NCBI GenBank assembly: GCA_019059635.1
Contig: JAGVRJ010000009.1
Span: 1,087,001 to 1,151,000, forward strand
Direction of reading: 5' to 3'
Source of the DNA: Proales similis
Lineage: Eukaryota; Rotifera; Eurotatoria; Ploima; Proalidae
DNA: 64,000 nucleotides
The notes beneath the pieces are model-generated. The model saw nothing but the letters and a program-made list of their open reading frames with translations. It did no database searches and had not been told where the DNA came from. A program made the position numbers and the translations under genes. Positions 32,322 to 45,250 of this stretch are shown piece after piece; the stretch's first letter is position 1; every line of letters begins with the position of its first letter.

Positions 32322-34246
32322 CTGATTGGCAAACATGTTCTGCCAGATGAACGCTCTGAGCTCTTTAGAACGCCTGAACGGAATATGAAATGGAGGCGGC
32401 ACGTTCCAACGAGTTAGGTGTGTTTACTCGATCAAAAGTTATCATTCAAGCGTAGCCTAATTCGCTCGGCAAACATTGACTCACATGAATATTCATGCGC
32501 GTGTTGAAATCGGGCTCATGCACTTTATGAGAAGCGTTTCGACCGACCTAGTAGAGCGTTCAGGTAAAGCCGAAAGCGGCGATTTATCACAAGAAAAAAG
32601 ACCATTTCTCAAACAAATCATCAAATAAACTGGCAGAACAAATATTTAAGTGTAAAAAAAAAAAGAAAGCCAGAGAGAAAAAGGAGAAATGAGTGCATCT
32701 TGTTGATCATGGGATGATTGATTTGATTTTTGTCGTTATGCAAATATGGGCCCGGGCGCGTCTAACAAGGCGCAAGAAAGGGCGTGAGACGAATTCGGCA
32801 AATCTATCGATGCCCTCCCCCCCTAAAGCCCAAAGCGTTGCATGTCAAGGTCTCTTCTCATTTATACCGGCTCTTGTCCCATCTCGCTCTCTGGCTCTTT
32901 CTATTCTTTTATTTGAATTATTTCTCACGATGCGTTTGGGCGGGGGATTTATTCGCCGTGGGCTGCGAGCGGACGTTGCCGCGCGGCCTCCCTTTGCGAT
33001 CCATATCAGCAGCTAATTTTCTTTCACTTTTTGATTGCATCCATCAACGAATGTCGGCGAGGTTCAGATAAATTTGGAGCTAATTGACTCTCGCTCGCCG
33101 GCAGAATGGCGTTCGGCGACTATGACAAATGCGAGCTTAATATGCGACAAGAGACAAGACACTCAGATCGGTATCGGAGATAAGTTAAGCACTCGGGTCC
33201 ATTTACGCTTTGAATTTCGGGCAGAGATAAGACGCTTGTTTCTCAGGTCTCGGGTCGGACATGCTCGTTAAACTATGCACCTAAGAGATATAGATAGATA
33301 GGCTGAATAAACAGCGGGCCGGACTCTTTCTAATGATCAATGTTGGTTGGCTGTTTACTCAATTGATTAATTAAAAATCAAACACCTCGAGACCTTCTCT
33401 CCGTGCAGCCAAGTTCGTTAGCGATAAACGAAGAAGAAGCAAACGATGATGATGATGGACGCTGACGAGCCATGTAAGAAAACAAACAAACTTCTCACGT
33501 TACAGACGTGTACAGCGCTTTATCTCTCCATTGGCGGCGTGCTGAATGCCTAGTGGAAATATTTAAGGCCTTTAAAAGGCGGCCACGAAATAACATCATG
33601 CGTGTTTGTCGAGCACATGCTTTTCTTTCTGCCCCTCTCTCTCTCTTTGGTTGCGGTTAGTCTAATGAAAGGCGAGTTGCCGAACACGAGCTGCCACTTG
33701 TAATGGACTGGAGCACATGCCGAGAAGAGAAAGTGTTTAGGCTAGTGGCGGTGTGTACACTATACCGCATAGACGGGGAAGTTTGCCCTCGCAAGGGCAC
33801 CTGTTTCATATTACATGCTGTAAACAAAGGCCAAGTGAGAATTGTTTGCCAACGATTCTTATTTCCAGCCGATTGATTTCGCTTCGAGGCATCCAGTGGA
33901 TACCCGAGAGACAGAGAGAGATACGAACAGATAGGAGCAGAAGCCGTTCGAAGCAATCAATTCATTTGCTCGTTAATACTCTTATTTGCTTTTCTCTTGT
34001 TTATTCAGTAGCAAGAAAGGGTTCGAATTCGGGAAAAAGTAGAGAAATAGAAAAAAAAGACGACAGACGTAGAACTTTTGATTAAATTAATGGCAAGATG
34101 AGTTTTCCTTCTTCTTCTGAACTGGTCTGATTCGCAAATCAGACTGAAATAAAGAGAGTGTCATACTGTATAAGTAAGTTGGCTATAAACAGATTGTAAG
34201 AGTGAGCGCTCGTGTTTGAAGCGGTGGCGGCGAACATGAACAAGAC
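32322..34246. other. Long intergenic interval between convergent genes
   Basis: About 1.9 kb between the 3' ends of NGLY1 and the protocadherin. It contains small AT-rich and CT-rich patches. I found no exon, repeat array or RNA gene that I could support. Some of it is probably protocadherin 3' UTR. Confidence 0.4.
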
Positions 34247-37200
34247 TCAAACGTATGAGTATGTGGTTGTAAGGCTGTGTCGGGCCGGATGCGGCGCTGA
34301 GGAGGATGGTGCGATCGGAGTTGGCACTTGAGTTGTCGCTGCGGCGGTGTTGAGTTCCGAGTTGTAAATGCGCTCGAATCGCTCCAAGTAAATCTTGACA
34401 TCGGCCGCGTACGGCTTGCGAATTTTGGCCTCGTGCTTGTTTGTCATGGGATAGAGAGTGGTCACTACCGGTTGCTGACTGTTTCTCTTTGACTCGACCG
34501 GCTCGTTAGCCGCCGCCGAGGCCGAAGAGGACGGCGAGGACAAAAGTGAAGATGAGGTGAACGAAGACGTCGAATTGGTGGCCATGTTCTCGTTTCCGGC
34601 TGTCTTGTCGCTCGCTTGCTTGCTAGACGAGACCGCCGAGTTATTCGAGTAGTCCGAGCTGCCGTAATAGCCAAGGTCGGTGTTCAACGGAACTGAGGGG
34701 GCTGGGCTGCATTCTTCGCCGTCCACCGTTATCCGACTACCTTTTGAGTAGTTAATAAATGTGCTCATGTAAGGATTGGCCGAGTCAGCGTGCAGCTGGC
34801 TGTCGAGCATTGTCACTGAGGTCCTGATGCCTGACATGGCCTGGTTTCGGTAGCCGGGCGGCACCGACTCGGCTCGGTCAGCGCCTTCTAATGTTTGTGC
34901 AAGTCTTTTCACCTTTGATTGAGTCGAATTAATAAATAAGCAAATATGCAGACAAAACAATGGGGAAAACGAGCTCGCCCTTGGCTCACACGCACTCGAA
35001 TTGACATGAAAGAGTCTCGAATCTTGACGGATTAGGAGCGTTTAATAAAAGCGAGCCCTCATGAATAAATCCTGCGCTAATGACCGCTGCCAGGTTGACA
35101 AGTTGAGCCGGCTCGGCTCCGCCGACCCACCTGCGTCATGGAGTGTTGGGTTAGGTACGAGTGTACTCACTCGATTAGGGCACTGAGAGGGCGCAAATGA
35201 GAGAAAGAGGAGGAAAAGACCGAGTGCGGTGTTAAAGCCAATAAGACACTTGTCGAGCTCTGGTGTACGGGATTAATAGTAATGACCTACCGAGCACTTG
35301 GATGACGTCAGATTGGGCGAGCCACTCAGACTGCTGGTGGATTGAATTTGCTCGTCGAGATTAAGCATCAAATTGCGCGACTTTTTGACACTCTTGGCGT
35401 AGGGATCAGTCCGCGAGCTGCGGCCCAGATGCTTGTAGGCGACCAGGCCGATAAGCATGAACGCCAGTAGAATAAACAAGACCATGAGCACAAGCAAAAG
35501 CATCGACGAGTTGGACGCGAACCATTTAATACGAAAGAGGTCGGACGCGTTTCTGGCCAAAGCGAACTTGTAATATTCCTTTGTAATACTGTCCATGTGG
35601 TCGCCATTATCGTCGCTCGCCGAGCGTTGTTTATACATTTCGATTAGATTTTGGTTGTTCGACCACCAAGTGTCAATCATGCTGCTAGCGAGCAAGAGCT
35701 GCTGCTGCTCGTCGTCCGACTTGGTCTGATTGGCGTCGAACACAAACAGCTTCAAGCTGAGCTCTGTCCGCTGTGTTCTGTTCATCCAGTCGTCAATAAT
35801 TTGAACGCTGAAATTGTAAACACCCCAGTTGAGTAGGCATTTGCTTCGTAGATAGAGAACCGCTTGGGGCCTGCTCGCATTTGCGACCGCTTCGAGCGAG
35901 AATACTTGCCGGAGATTAACGTCTGTGATTGTATTGATATGGAGCTCGCGTTCCGCTTCGATGACTTTCTCTACAAAGTCAAGCAGCCGAGACGAGTTGT
36001 CCTTGTCGAATCGTGACGCGTTTAACTGCTCTCTTTTGACTATTTCGCTCACGAATTTCCAGCTCATTCGCCTGATGAATTTTAGTTTGAACTCGTGTTT
36101 CATGCCCGAACGATCCGCATCAGTGCTCAAGATTCTCTTGAGCTCTTCTTTGTCACTCGTGCTCACCATGCCAGTGTTGACATTGCCTTCGCCTGACTCG
36201 TGCTCGCACTCTTCCACTTGCTTAATTGGCCTGAACGACACGATCGTCTCGGCCGGCTCGCTCGGGTATAACAACTGTGGCGGATTGTCATTCAAGTCAT
36301 GCAAATAGACGGTCACATTTAGACTGGACATGCGTTCGGGCTCGGCAAGCTCGGCGTCTTTGGCGAACACTCTGAATTCGATCTTACTCTCCATTGTGTC
36401 GGCATCGAGCACGGCCTTTGTTTCCAGATCGCCATTTGCTCTCACGAGAAACAAGTCGGCGAAACTGCTCGGATGAATCAAATATTCGGTGTTTGGCTCT
36501 TTGTCTGCATCGTACGCGCGAATATTTCCAATCAGCTTGCCAACAGGCCAGTCCTCGTCCAACTGGAACGAGGTGGCACTGATCAAGAATTGCGGATGAT
36601 TGTCGTTTCGGTCCAACACCTTGAGCTCGACCAAAACGTCGCTGAACTTTTGGCCGTCGCTGACTCGGACTGTGAGCAGATAGAGCTCTCGTTGTTCGCG
36701 ATCGAGCTCGGCCCTAAGACTCAGCGAGCCGTTCTGCTTGTCAATAGAGAACAAGTAATTCGGATTAAGATTTCTGGAGGCCAGCTCGTCTGCTTGCTGC
36801 TGACTAAGCAGCTTCAAGTATTTCCTCTCGAGTGTTTGATTGCCGTGCTCGAGTAGCTCGAATCTCAATTGGCTCTCCTGGTCAGCGTCGCGAGCACGAA
36901 TGAGCGCGAAGTGCGTTGCCAACTCATTCTCGGTCACGTTGAATTTGTAATACTCAAGGCCGTCGTCTAGCTTGTTGGTGCCCTCGAAACGTGGCTCGTT
37001 GTCATTAAGGTCCATTAGATGCACTCTTAATTCCACCTGGCTGAGTTGCCTTGACGCACGACTGCTGGCATTTGCGTTGTCACTTAGCCTGAATTGAATC
37101 TCGTAGAACAATATCTGCTCTCGATCAGGCCTTCCATTAAGCCTGAGCGCATAATAAAGATTGTTGTACTCTTGAATGATGGGAACTAGCTCAAAGCTAA

Positions 37201-38506
37201 TCGAGTCGGTCTCAGTTCTGAGCAGGCCGTGTTGGAGATGATCCGGCTCGGCGTAAGAGACGCTTGCCACCTCCGCACTCAAACTAAATCCATTCGACGC
37301 AGGCGAGTCTACGTCCTGAACTGAGACGTAGGCCAACACACTGCCCGCCTCTAGCTCTTCCTCGATCCAAATCTCGTTCTCCTGGCTTTTGATTACAAAC
37401 TTGTCGTTGAAAGAGAACTCGGCGCTCGGCTCGTTGTCATTGGTGTCCAACACACTTACGCTCAAGTCGGTGTAGATTGGCACTGAATTCTCGCCTCTGT
37501 CCTCAACTCTAATCTTGAGCACGTACTGTCTCCTTTGTTCGTAGTCTAGCGGCTTCTTTAACGAGACCATGCCCGTCTGCGAGTCGATTTCAAAATGAGC
37601 CAGTATCTCGTCCTCATTGAGCTCCGGCGCCAGTTGATAGTTCAAGCGGCCGTTTTCGGTCTCTGGATCATCGTGGTCGAATGCCTTGATCTGATAGAAG
37701 TTGCTGATCATCTCGTTCTCGTGCACGCTGATGTTCAACGATCGAGACGAGTCGTGAAGGAAATAGGGAACATTGTCGTTTGCATCTTCGACCTTGACGA
37801 AAAGATTCGTCTGTGCATTGGTTTTGCCGTCGGTGCATACCAGCGTCAGGTTGTGATGTGGCTCCGTCTCTCTGTCGAGCGCCGACTGAACGATCAGGAA
37901 AAGGCGCTGAGTGACTTTTTCAAATTTGACTCGAAACGTGTTCATTTCGAACGTGTTAAACGAACGAATAGAGCAATTCTGAACATTGAATCGGTCCGAG
38001 TCAGGGTCGGCCGCTGCTCGAAGTGGAATCATGGTCATGCCGGACAAGTTCTCGCTTATGCTCACGTTGTACTCGCGCTTGTCGAATTCTGGCTGCCAAT
38101 CGTTTATGTCTTGCACATTTACGGGCAGCTCGTAAATGCTGAGCAGGTTGTTGGCCGAGTCATAGGCGGCAATCTTTAGCTTGATTAGACAGCGCTGAGC
38201 CGAGCAGGTATTGTCTGCGACCAACTGCTCGCGATCGATTCGCTTCAGAACTCGGAGCGAGTCTGCACTGACGCTGAACAGAGTTCGCTCGGCCTGAGAA
38301 TTCAATAGCTCGACTCTTTCTGCTTGCGGGTCGAGATTGAGCTCAAACTGCCTCAGCTGGTAGTTGTTCTCCTCGGTTAAATTTATCTGAGCCAGTCGCA
38401 CAAATTTTGCCGGATGACTGGCCAGTGCGATCTGGTTGACGAAGCCGACGACGAGCAATAGTCTCCACATGAGCCTCATCTTCTTTCTGAAACAATTTCG
38501 CCTCAT
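34247..38506 (-). CDS. Protocadherin-like cadherin (1293 aa)
   Basis: A single-pass calcium-dependent adhesion protein. Two coding exons (35291-38506 and 34247-34912) separated by a 378-bp intron give 1293 residues. Signal peptide about 1-30. Six clear cadherin repeats are marked by linkers DINDWQPEF, DANDNVPYF, DTNDNEP, DLNDNEPRF, DRNDNHPQF and DLNDNPPQL. A degenerate membrane-proximal region with Asn-glycosylation sites follows, then a transmembrane helix (about 1000-1027, LLLVLMVLFILLAFMLIGLV). The cytosolic tail has no catenin-binding motif, so it is protocadherin-like. The second exon adds a Ser-rich tail (about 220 aa). The whole ectodomain in one 3.2-kb exon is typical of clustered protocadherins. 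The upstream 5.2 kb is gene-free, so regulation from long flanking DNA is likely. Confidence 0.9.
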
Positions 38507-41500
38507 TAGAGTTGTCAGTCAAGTCAAGTGAGCGGCTGAAGAATAGCCTGAACGAAGAATGAAGAAGAAAAAAAAAGTTTTCTTTTCGAAATTCGCGAAT
38601 AGAAGAGAACGAAATGGATATGGTCGAGTAAATTAATTAAGAGGCCTCTAAAATCGGACACACGACTCCGCCCGCCGTTGCAGGGACTGTGGAGTGAGTA
38701 TGGAGAGTGCACGTTGGCCAATGAGCGCGTTCGAGCGAAATAATGGCCAATCAAAACAAATCAAGCTCTTTCTAAATGTCATTTGGAACCGGCTCTCCAC
38801 AATCCCCACCTAGTGCACACGCACACAAGCTCGCGCACACGTAGAAGGCAAAGAGGCCGTTCCGCATCTCGCAACTTGGCTGCCGTCTGACGCCTGTTGC
38901 TTCTGACTAAAAGCATAGCGCTTATCGCTTCATCTAAGATATTCACTTAATCTCTCTATCTTGTTGTCTGGGCGCGACCCTCCTTCTCGACAATAGGTAT
39001 GCTGATGCCCTATCTCGACGTCGACTGCGGTCCTCCTCTTTTTAACGTGGCGATTGTGGCTGCCACAATGGACGGTGCCAGATCGGCCACGTTCGGTCAA
39101 TGAAACTATTCACAAATGGCACACAATTATCTGTTGTTGTTGTTGTTGAGCTTGAGAGAGGAAGGTAGCTGAATGAAGAAAGAAAAAAAAAACGAATTTC
39201 GATAATGATGAAGGTGGGCCGCAGTGTTAGTCGGGCTGCATCAACTGAGAGGCAGGGGCCAGTTAATTAGAAAAACGAGTCGATATTTAAGCGTTGGATA
39301 TTGCGCTGGCGAGGGGCGCGCGAAAATGTTTATTTACAAACGATGAAAGATTCAAACAAAACCAGGAGGGTCAGACGCGCTTCAAAGCTGGCGATTTCAG
39401 AGCCGACGGCCACCTTTTGCTCTGATCGCTGGTCTCTATTGTTGGCTTGGTTTAAACTAAAACGTGGCAGCGTTCTGAATTTAGACACGCGTGCACATAT
39501 ACAAGCCGCTCGCCCGCTGTGGCATGCAGAACGGCACTGCGTGGCCGCTGAGAAATTACATGACAGACAATAATCGGTCACAGTGGTGTCTAGCACACAG
39601 CGATCTCGCTTATTAAACAATCAAGCGGCTGGAGTCCGGCCCCAGTGCCACGCAACAGCGCCAACCCCTTCAAGTGCGCCACTTGAGCTTTATTGGCTTA
39701 GTTTAGGACGCGGCCGGTGATGATAAATCGATTCGAATTTACTCACTGGCCCGGCTCGCATTCACTTAATAAATCACCTTTATAGCTTTTAATTAGGCTC
39801 GTTTGGGCCCTGACGTAGCACAAGCTAATTAAAATAAGAATGAAGTCGAGATTTAATGCTCGCCAAGTGGAATGAATTGAGCATTGAGTTTGCTTCCTGT
39901 TCATAGGCACATGGGCCGCCACCCGTTCGCTCCTGTCTCCTTTCTATTGTCTCTCATGGATGAATCACTTTGAGGCGTGTAGGCGCGCGCGCGCAGTAAA
40001 GCCCACTGGCCAAAATATAAAGCAGCTAAAAAGTGAAATCCGAATGCCCGACCTTTCATTCGAGCGAGCATCACATTTACACGCTTGTCGAGCAAATAAA
40101 AACCACTCGAATTTAAAAGAGAAAAGCCGCTCTCGCTGTGCACATCTCTGAATAGGCCGAAATGCTCATAACTGGTCTAAACAAGCAGAACGGCAGAGAA
40201 GCGGTGACAAACGCCAGCATGCCGTTCAATATTTGGCTCTAATTATCTGATTGAATGTCATTGATTCGTCGGCGTCGTCTACGAGTTGGTCTATTGTTTC
40301 TCTAACACACAACAGATCGCCAATGAATCTCAGCAGTATCGGGCGAGCAATGCAGTGACAAGTCATGTGAACCAAGAGCGAGGCGGTGCACTGATTGATG
40401 CGTGCCTGATTGCGCGACAAGTCACATTCGAGCAGAGAAATAACAACAACAACAAAAACAGCGGTCACGATGAGCCAAATGTGACCAATTCTAAACGATT
40501 ATTGAATAAAGCCGGTCAATAGGCATTCTCATGGAAGAGCGGTAAAGGTAAACGACCAGCATAAAGGAGAGTCAGATGGAACCCATCAAGGTGAACAACA
40601 TGAGAAAGAGTAAGTGAAATGTTTAAAAGTCGGCGGAACATAAATCGCGCTCGCTCGTCGTCCGTTTCTAATTCGACTCGATTGACTTTTGTTCCGTGCA
40701 CTTTGACATATTGATGCAATTAAACACAGAAAGCATTAAAATAAACAAACGGCGATAAATTAAAGCGGTCATTCGCTCTGATGGACACTACTCAAATAAC
40801 CGTCTATGTGTGTGTGTATGTGATTGAGTGTGTGTACTTGTGTGCGTGTGTATGCGGACATGCACTTGAACACGAATAATGGCCGATCGAACAACATTTG
40901 CCCAAATATTTGATTATCTAACTACAGTCCATGCGAGCTCAATGCGGACCGCCGGTTGAAGAACAGCACCTGTAACCGGTGCGTGTGTGGCCGGCTTGAA
41001 TAGGATAACAAAACAGCCGCCTGACTTGGTCTTATCTAAGCCAGCTTGAACACGTCCGGCAAAGTTCTTGCCCACAGTGACATTCAGACCGCCATGAACG
41101 AATGATTATATTCGTGCTGAATAATGGCGATTGTAATGGAAATTGACAAGTAAATAATAGAAAACTCGCCCTTCCGCTCAAGCCTATTCACACGGTCATG
41201 CGTGGCTCAGGTGAGAGGGTTCAAACAGAAGCAGAACATTTCTGGTGAAAGTGTGTAAAATTGAACGGCTAACTGGGCCGGCTAGCAAGTGTTTGCGCTC
41301 AGGCACTTGGCCGCTGCTTGGCTGGCGTAAATATTTTCTCTCAAGCGGAAACAATCTGCGAATGCTGAGCGAGGCACAATCCGACGTAAGATAAGAAGGC
41401 GATAAACAGGATTTTGTGTTATTTTAGCTGGCTGGCATCCGCTTGACACAATGCAACTGCTCGCCTCGTCTTCTAGCAGAGCGGTGGCTTATGCTGCTGC

Positions 41501-43735
41501 TACTGCCGCCGCTGCTGCTGATGATCATGATTGACCGAGTGTCTAGTGTGCGGCGATAGAAGCGCCGCCAACGCCTCAGGATCTCTATTTTCGCCTAATT
41601 CGTGTAATTACCCTCCTAAGCTAAAGCAGACGAGCGTATCGAATGCTTCAAGAGGCAAACGCACATAGAGGGAGAGAGAGAGTGATGAAGAGGGATGCAG
41701 AAAAGGCCGATTGCCGGTCGCAATTTTCGATGGCGGCTCAGTGGCGCCCTTACACACACGCACAAATAAGCAAACATGGTTTCTAATTTCCAAAGATCAT
41801 TTGAAATTTGGCATTTTTTAAAAATAAATCAATCGGCCAGTTGATTGGCGCACTATTGTTCGCACTAAACAAACGCTTCTTGTCGATCTCGTCAGAACTG
41901 ACTCGAATGCAAGCAAAAACCAACGCTCGTGGTCATTAATTATTATCTACGCTTGCCAAATTTCAAATGTTTCAGAATATATGGTCCAATTTAGACTGGC
42001 CCATGTATGCGCGCGCTTGTGTGTGTGTGTGTGTGCTTACTGGTGCCGGCAAAGGCGCGTGTGCGGGGCCGCGCTTATTTGTTTACTCGAGTAAATTCAA
42101 TTGAACTATGCTACGAGCGTGGAATTGAGAAGGGAATTGGCTGGCCGACGGGCTCGGACGTCTTCTTTTTTTCATGCCCTTCATAATCCACTCACTTTTG
42201 ACTCAATTAGAAGCGGCACATCGGCCAGTCTGGTGTATATTTGGGCAATATTTGCTCGACGCTATTCATTCATCCGGCGCTCGACTGCTCGCTTGATAGA
42301 CTGGCCGGTCGATCGCTTGGTCCATGCGTCCGATCTAATTAATCGAGTGCCGCTTCTTTCATTTCTCTCACCAAATGTACGACGCGCGTGCTATCATTTA
42401 AAGCAAACTGGCCGCAATTCACTCATCGAACACATTCACTTCAATTAAATCAAATGCAAAATACAATTAATCTAAATGACGAGCAAGACGACGAGCAGCA
42501 GCGCCACTTGCGCCCCAACCTCATCACAATGCTGCGGTAGTGATGAGGAACACTGTATTCAATAAAGATGATGATTGGAGCCGTATAGTCAGTCGATTTT
42601 TGAGAGCCTCACAGATTTAACTCATTCAAGCGCTAGTCAATTGGAGGCCATTCTCCGTCCGGTCTGTTCCAATGCCGTCCATCACATTGTTATCATTCTG
42701 CATGGCTTAATCGTGCAAAGCTGCTTGTAATTAAGAGACAATCGAGACTAGCTGCGAGCCAAGCGGCCTTCCGTTTCGTTTGAATGAATAAAAACACTTG
42801 TTAGAAGAGGATCAACAACTCGAGCATTCATCACATGCTGCTTCGGTTCAAACGAAGCGAATAAAATGAGCTTGGCGGGGCGCTAGCTTTAACTCTTTCC
42901 CTCGCTCTCTCACTCACTCAATCGTTCTCCCCTCTCCCTCTCTCCTTCTCTGCCTCTCGCTCTCAGTCTATCCCAATTGCACTTGTGTTTGCATTTGTTT
43001 GTGTTGACCATTCGTTGCCTCTGCCTAGTCAGTTCCAATTAGGAAGGCACTCGCGGCTGCCGTCCGCCTAACCTGCAGCTGCTGGCCTGTGAGGATCTTT
43101 GACTTTGCCCGCGATCGTCCATCGATTCGGATCAATTTCAACGAGCCGTCTTTTTCTTTCTCATGCAGAAGTAATTAGCCCGATGTGGGATAGGATGCGT
43201 TGAAATTGGGCTCACATTCAGTCGGAGCGTGGCGGCCACATGTTCGATTCGGGCAAATTATCATTTGATTGATTTCGAGATCCCAATTCATTAGCCTACT
43301 GAGCCTATTTACCCGACCGACCAAGGCGGCAAGTCATTAACTCTGAAATTTTTCATTTTGCCCAATTCGTCCTCTAATCAAACAAGCAGGCTGTCAACCT
43401 TGAAACTTCAATTACAGTGCACCTTGCAGTCAAATTGCCCTCTCAGGCCCGTCGACATTCATTCGTTTGTCATAATTCACTTGCTCACACGTGTCCACCC
43501 TCTTTTCGAGCTTTCTCTGCCGCGAGCCATTCAAACTCGCCTAACTGCCTGCTCTACTCGTCCCCGAGGAGAACGAAGCGAGACGCAAATTGATCAATCA
43601 ATAAAATAGCTCGCGCCGGTCGAGGCCAATTCAATCGCGCGAAATTCGATCAAAATCAAAATCTATTTCAAGTCGATGATTTAAAGTTAAAAACAGAACA
43701 AGACGGTTTGCTTTATGTAAATGGCTTAGGCCGGC
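38507..43735. other. 5.2-kb gene desert upstream of protocadherin
   Basis: The largest gap in the window, with no ORF I consider real on either strand. It holds many short homonucleotide and dinucleotide tracts, a TG-rich run at about 40803-40850, a (TG)n at 42018-42036, CGC/GCT-rich patches near 41500-41530, and TAAT-rich stretches (several ATTA cores). Genes elsewhere in this window are spaced by a few hundred bases, so this gap probably holds regulatory DNA or an unannotated non-coding RNA. Confidence 0.4.
42018..42036. repeat. (TG)n microsatellite
   Basis: A short (TG)n run within the intergenic desert. Confidence 0.85.
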
Positions 43736-44831
43736 CTAGCCGATAGTGAAGCCGACTCCGAATTTGTAGTTCGCTTTCACGTGATTCAAAAATCCGCTCA
43801 AGACAAAAGTGAACGGGAGCGGGAGAAGGCGCTTTTCGAGCACAGCTCCGCAAGTCCAGTTTGAGTCGACCATTCCTAAGCTAAACGATTAACATTGAAT
43901 AGATAGCTGCAAGTGCCATTTGCCAACCCTTAAAAGTCATGTTTGCCTTGCTCAGATCGACCTGGTAGTTGAACGTGCATTGACTCTCCATGGTTCGAAT
44001 GTTTGATTCGAGCTCGACGCCGAACTGAAGCGGCGAGCCAGCCTCCTGATGAAAGTAGCAAAGGTGCAGCGAGCCGAGCGGATTCAGGGCGCCGGTGAGT
44101 TGCCACTGCTTGCCGAAATATCGCCAGCCGAAAGAGTAGAGCGCCATTCGATTGTTGGGCACAGTTTTGCCATACTGGAAGATGAGCTCGGTGCCCAAGT
44201 CGAGATTCTGGTTCACTCGATGAAGGTACTGGGCAATAACGACGCCGGAATTCTGCAGAATGTCGTTGTTGACTGCCGTAACCGAGGCAGTGTAGTTGCG
44301 GCCTTTGTAGTCATTGGTCATCTGATAGCCGACAAGTTGACTGTCCTGAATCTGAGCGACCAGACGAGTTCGCAGGTTTGGATGGAGCTGGTGAATGAGA
44401 TTTGCGTTTAGGTTGCCTTTTGAGTCAATATCGCCCAGCACGATCGGAAAGACCTTCATTTCATATCAGATCAAGGTCGTCTTCAAATTCAAATTAATCG
44501 CTTTTTACTTCAGATGGCGAATATTGCTGCAGACCAATATAAGTCGCTCCGAATTTATAGCCGGACGGCACCACATTGCTCAAATTGATCGAGTGGTTTA
44601 TTTGAAAATGGGAGCTAAGCATCTTGTTCAAAGTGAACTTGAAGCCCTCAAACACGTTTGGCGATATCTCTTTGCGAATAGCGCCCAATCGATTGAGAAC
44701 AGCAGCGTTCGAGTCGGGCGAGATTTACCTTTGGTCTTTTTGTGCAAGTCCTCGTACGGTCCCGGGTTGAGCACTTGCTCGGGCAGGACGAATGCTTCCT
44801 CTGGTTTCTGCTGTTGGTCGTTGAAGGACAT
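43736..44831 (-). CDS. TOMM40: TOM40 mitochondrial import pore
   Basis: TOM40 is the beta-barrel pore of the outer-membrane translocase that imports almost all mitochondrial proteins. Four exons (44729-44831, 44509-44669, 43928-44453, 43736-43875) give 309 residues, shorter than human TOMM40 (361) because the low-complexity N-terminus is absent. Matching stretches run throughout: FEGFKFTLNKMLSSHFQINHS, FGATYIGLQQYSP, the block VLGDIDSKGNLNANLIHQL, AQYLHRVNQNLDLG, and the C-terminal beta-signal FGVGFTIG. The chosen start is ATG 44831; a TTG-only extension exists upstream. The soluble N-terminus is Gln/Glu/Pro-rich (about 34 residues). Confidence 0.96.
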
Positions 44832-45250
44832 TTTCTCTTTCAATCTGCTGTCTAGCTAATCTCAAGCTAAGTGAGGCTCTCTAATTTCGGTTTTAGTTTA
44901 TTAATTGACCAACAAATCGATGTAGACGGCAGAAAGGAACAAGGCGACTAGAAAAGTGCAAGTGCGCCGAAATCATAAGGTCGCAGTTGAGAGCATGTGG
45001 CGAGCAGATGTTTACTATGCGCTAGTGCGTAAATACGACAAGCTAGAAAGGAGAAGACCGCAAGCAGCAAACAAGAATGAAAATAAAAAAGAAACCAAGA
45101 ATGTAAGATAGAGTAATAGAAAAATTAGAAAGCTTGAAGCAAGCATAATAGAGTGCTCGCACGCGTCCTGGCCTCAGTCGACATGCAAAACCAACTGAAT
45201 CGCTTATTGAGCAGCGGCATATACGACTTGAGAGTAAACCATTGGAGTTC
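44832..45250. other. Spacer between TOM40 and the R9AP-like gene
   Basis: Both neighbours are on the minus strand. No exon or element is supported. AT-rich near 45040-45140. Confidence 0.4.

Noticed and set aside
34000-34040. tRNA-like B-box (GGTTCGAAT) near 34020
   Set aside because: No matching A-box, acceptor stem or anticodon arm is found around it.
37595-38179. Plus-strand ORF of 194 codons
   Set aside because: Antisense shadow of the protocadherin ectodomain exon, with no recognisable protein.
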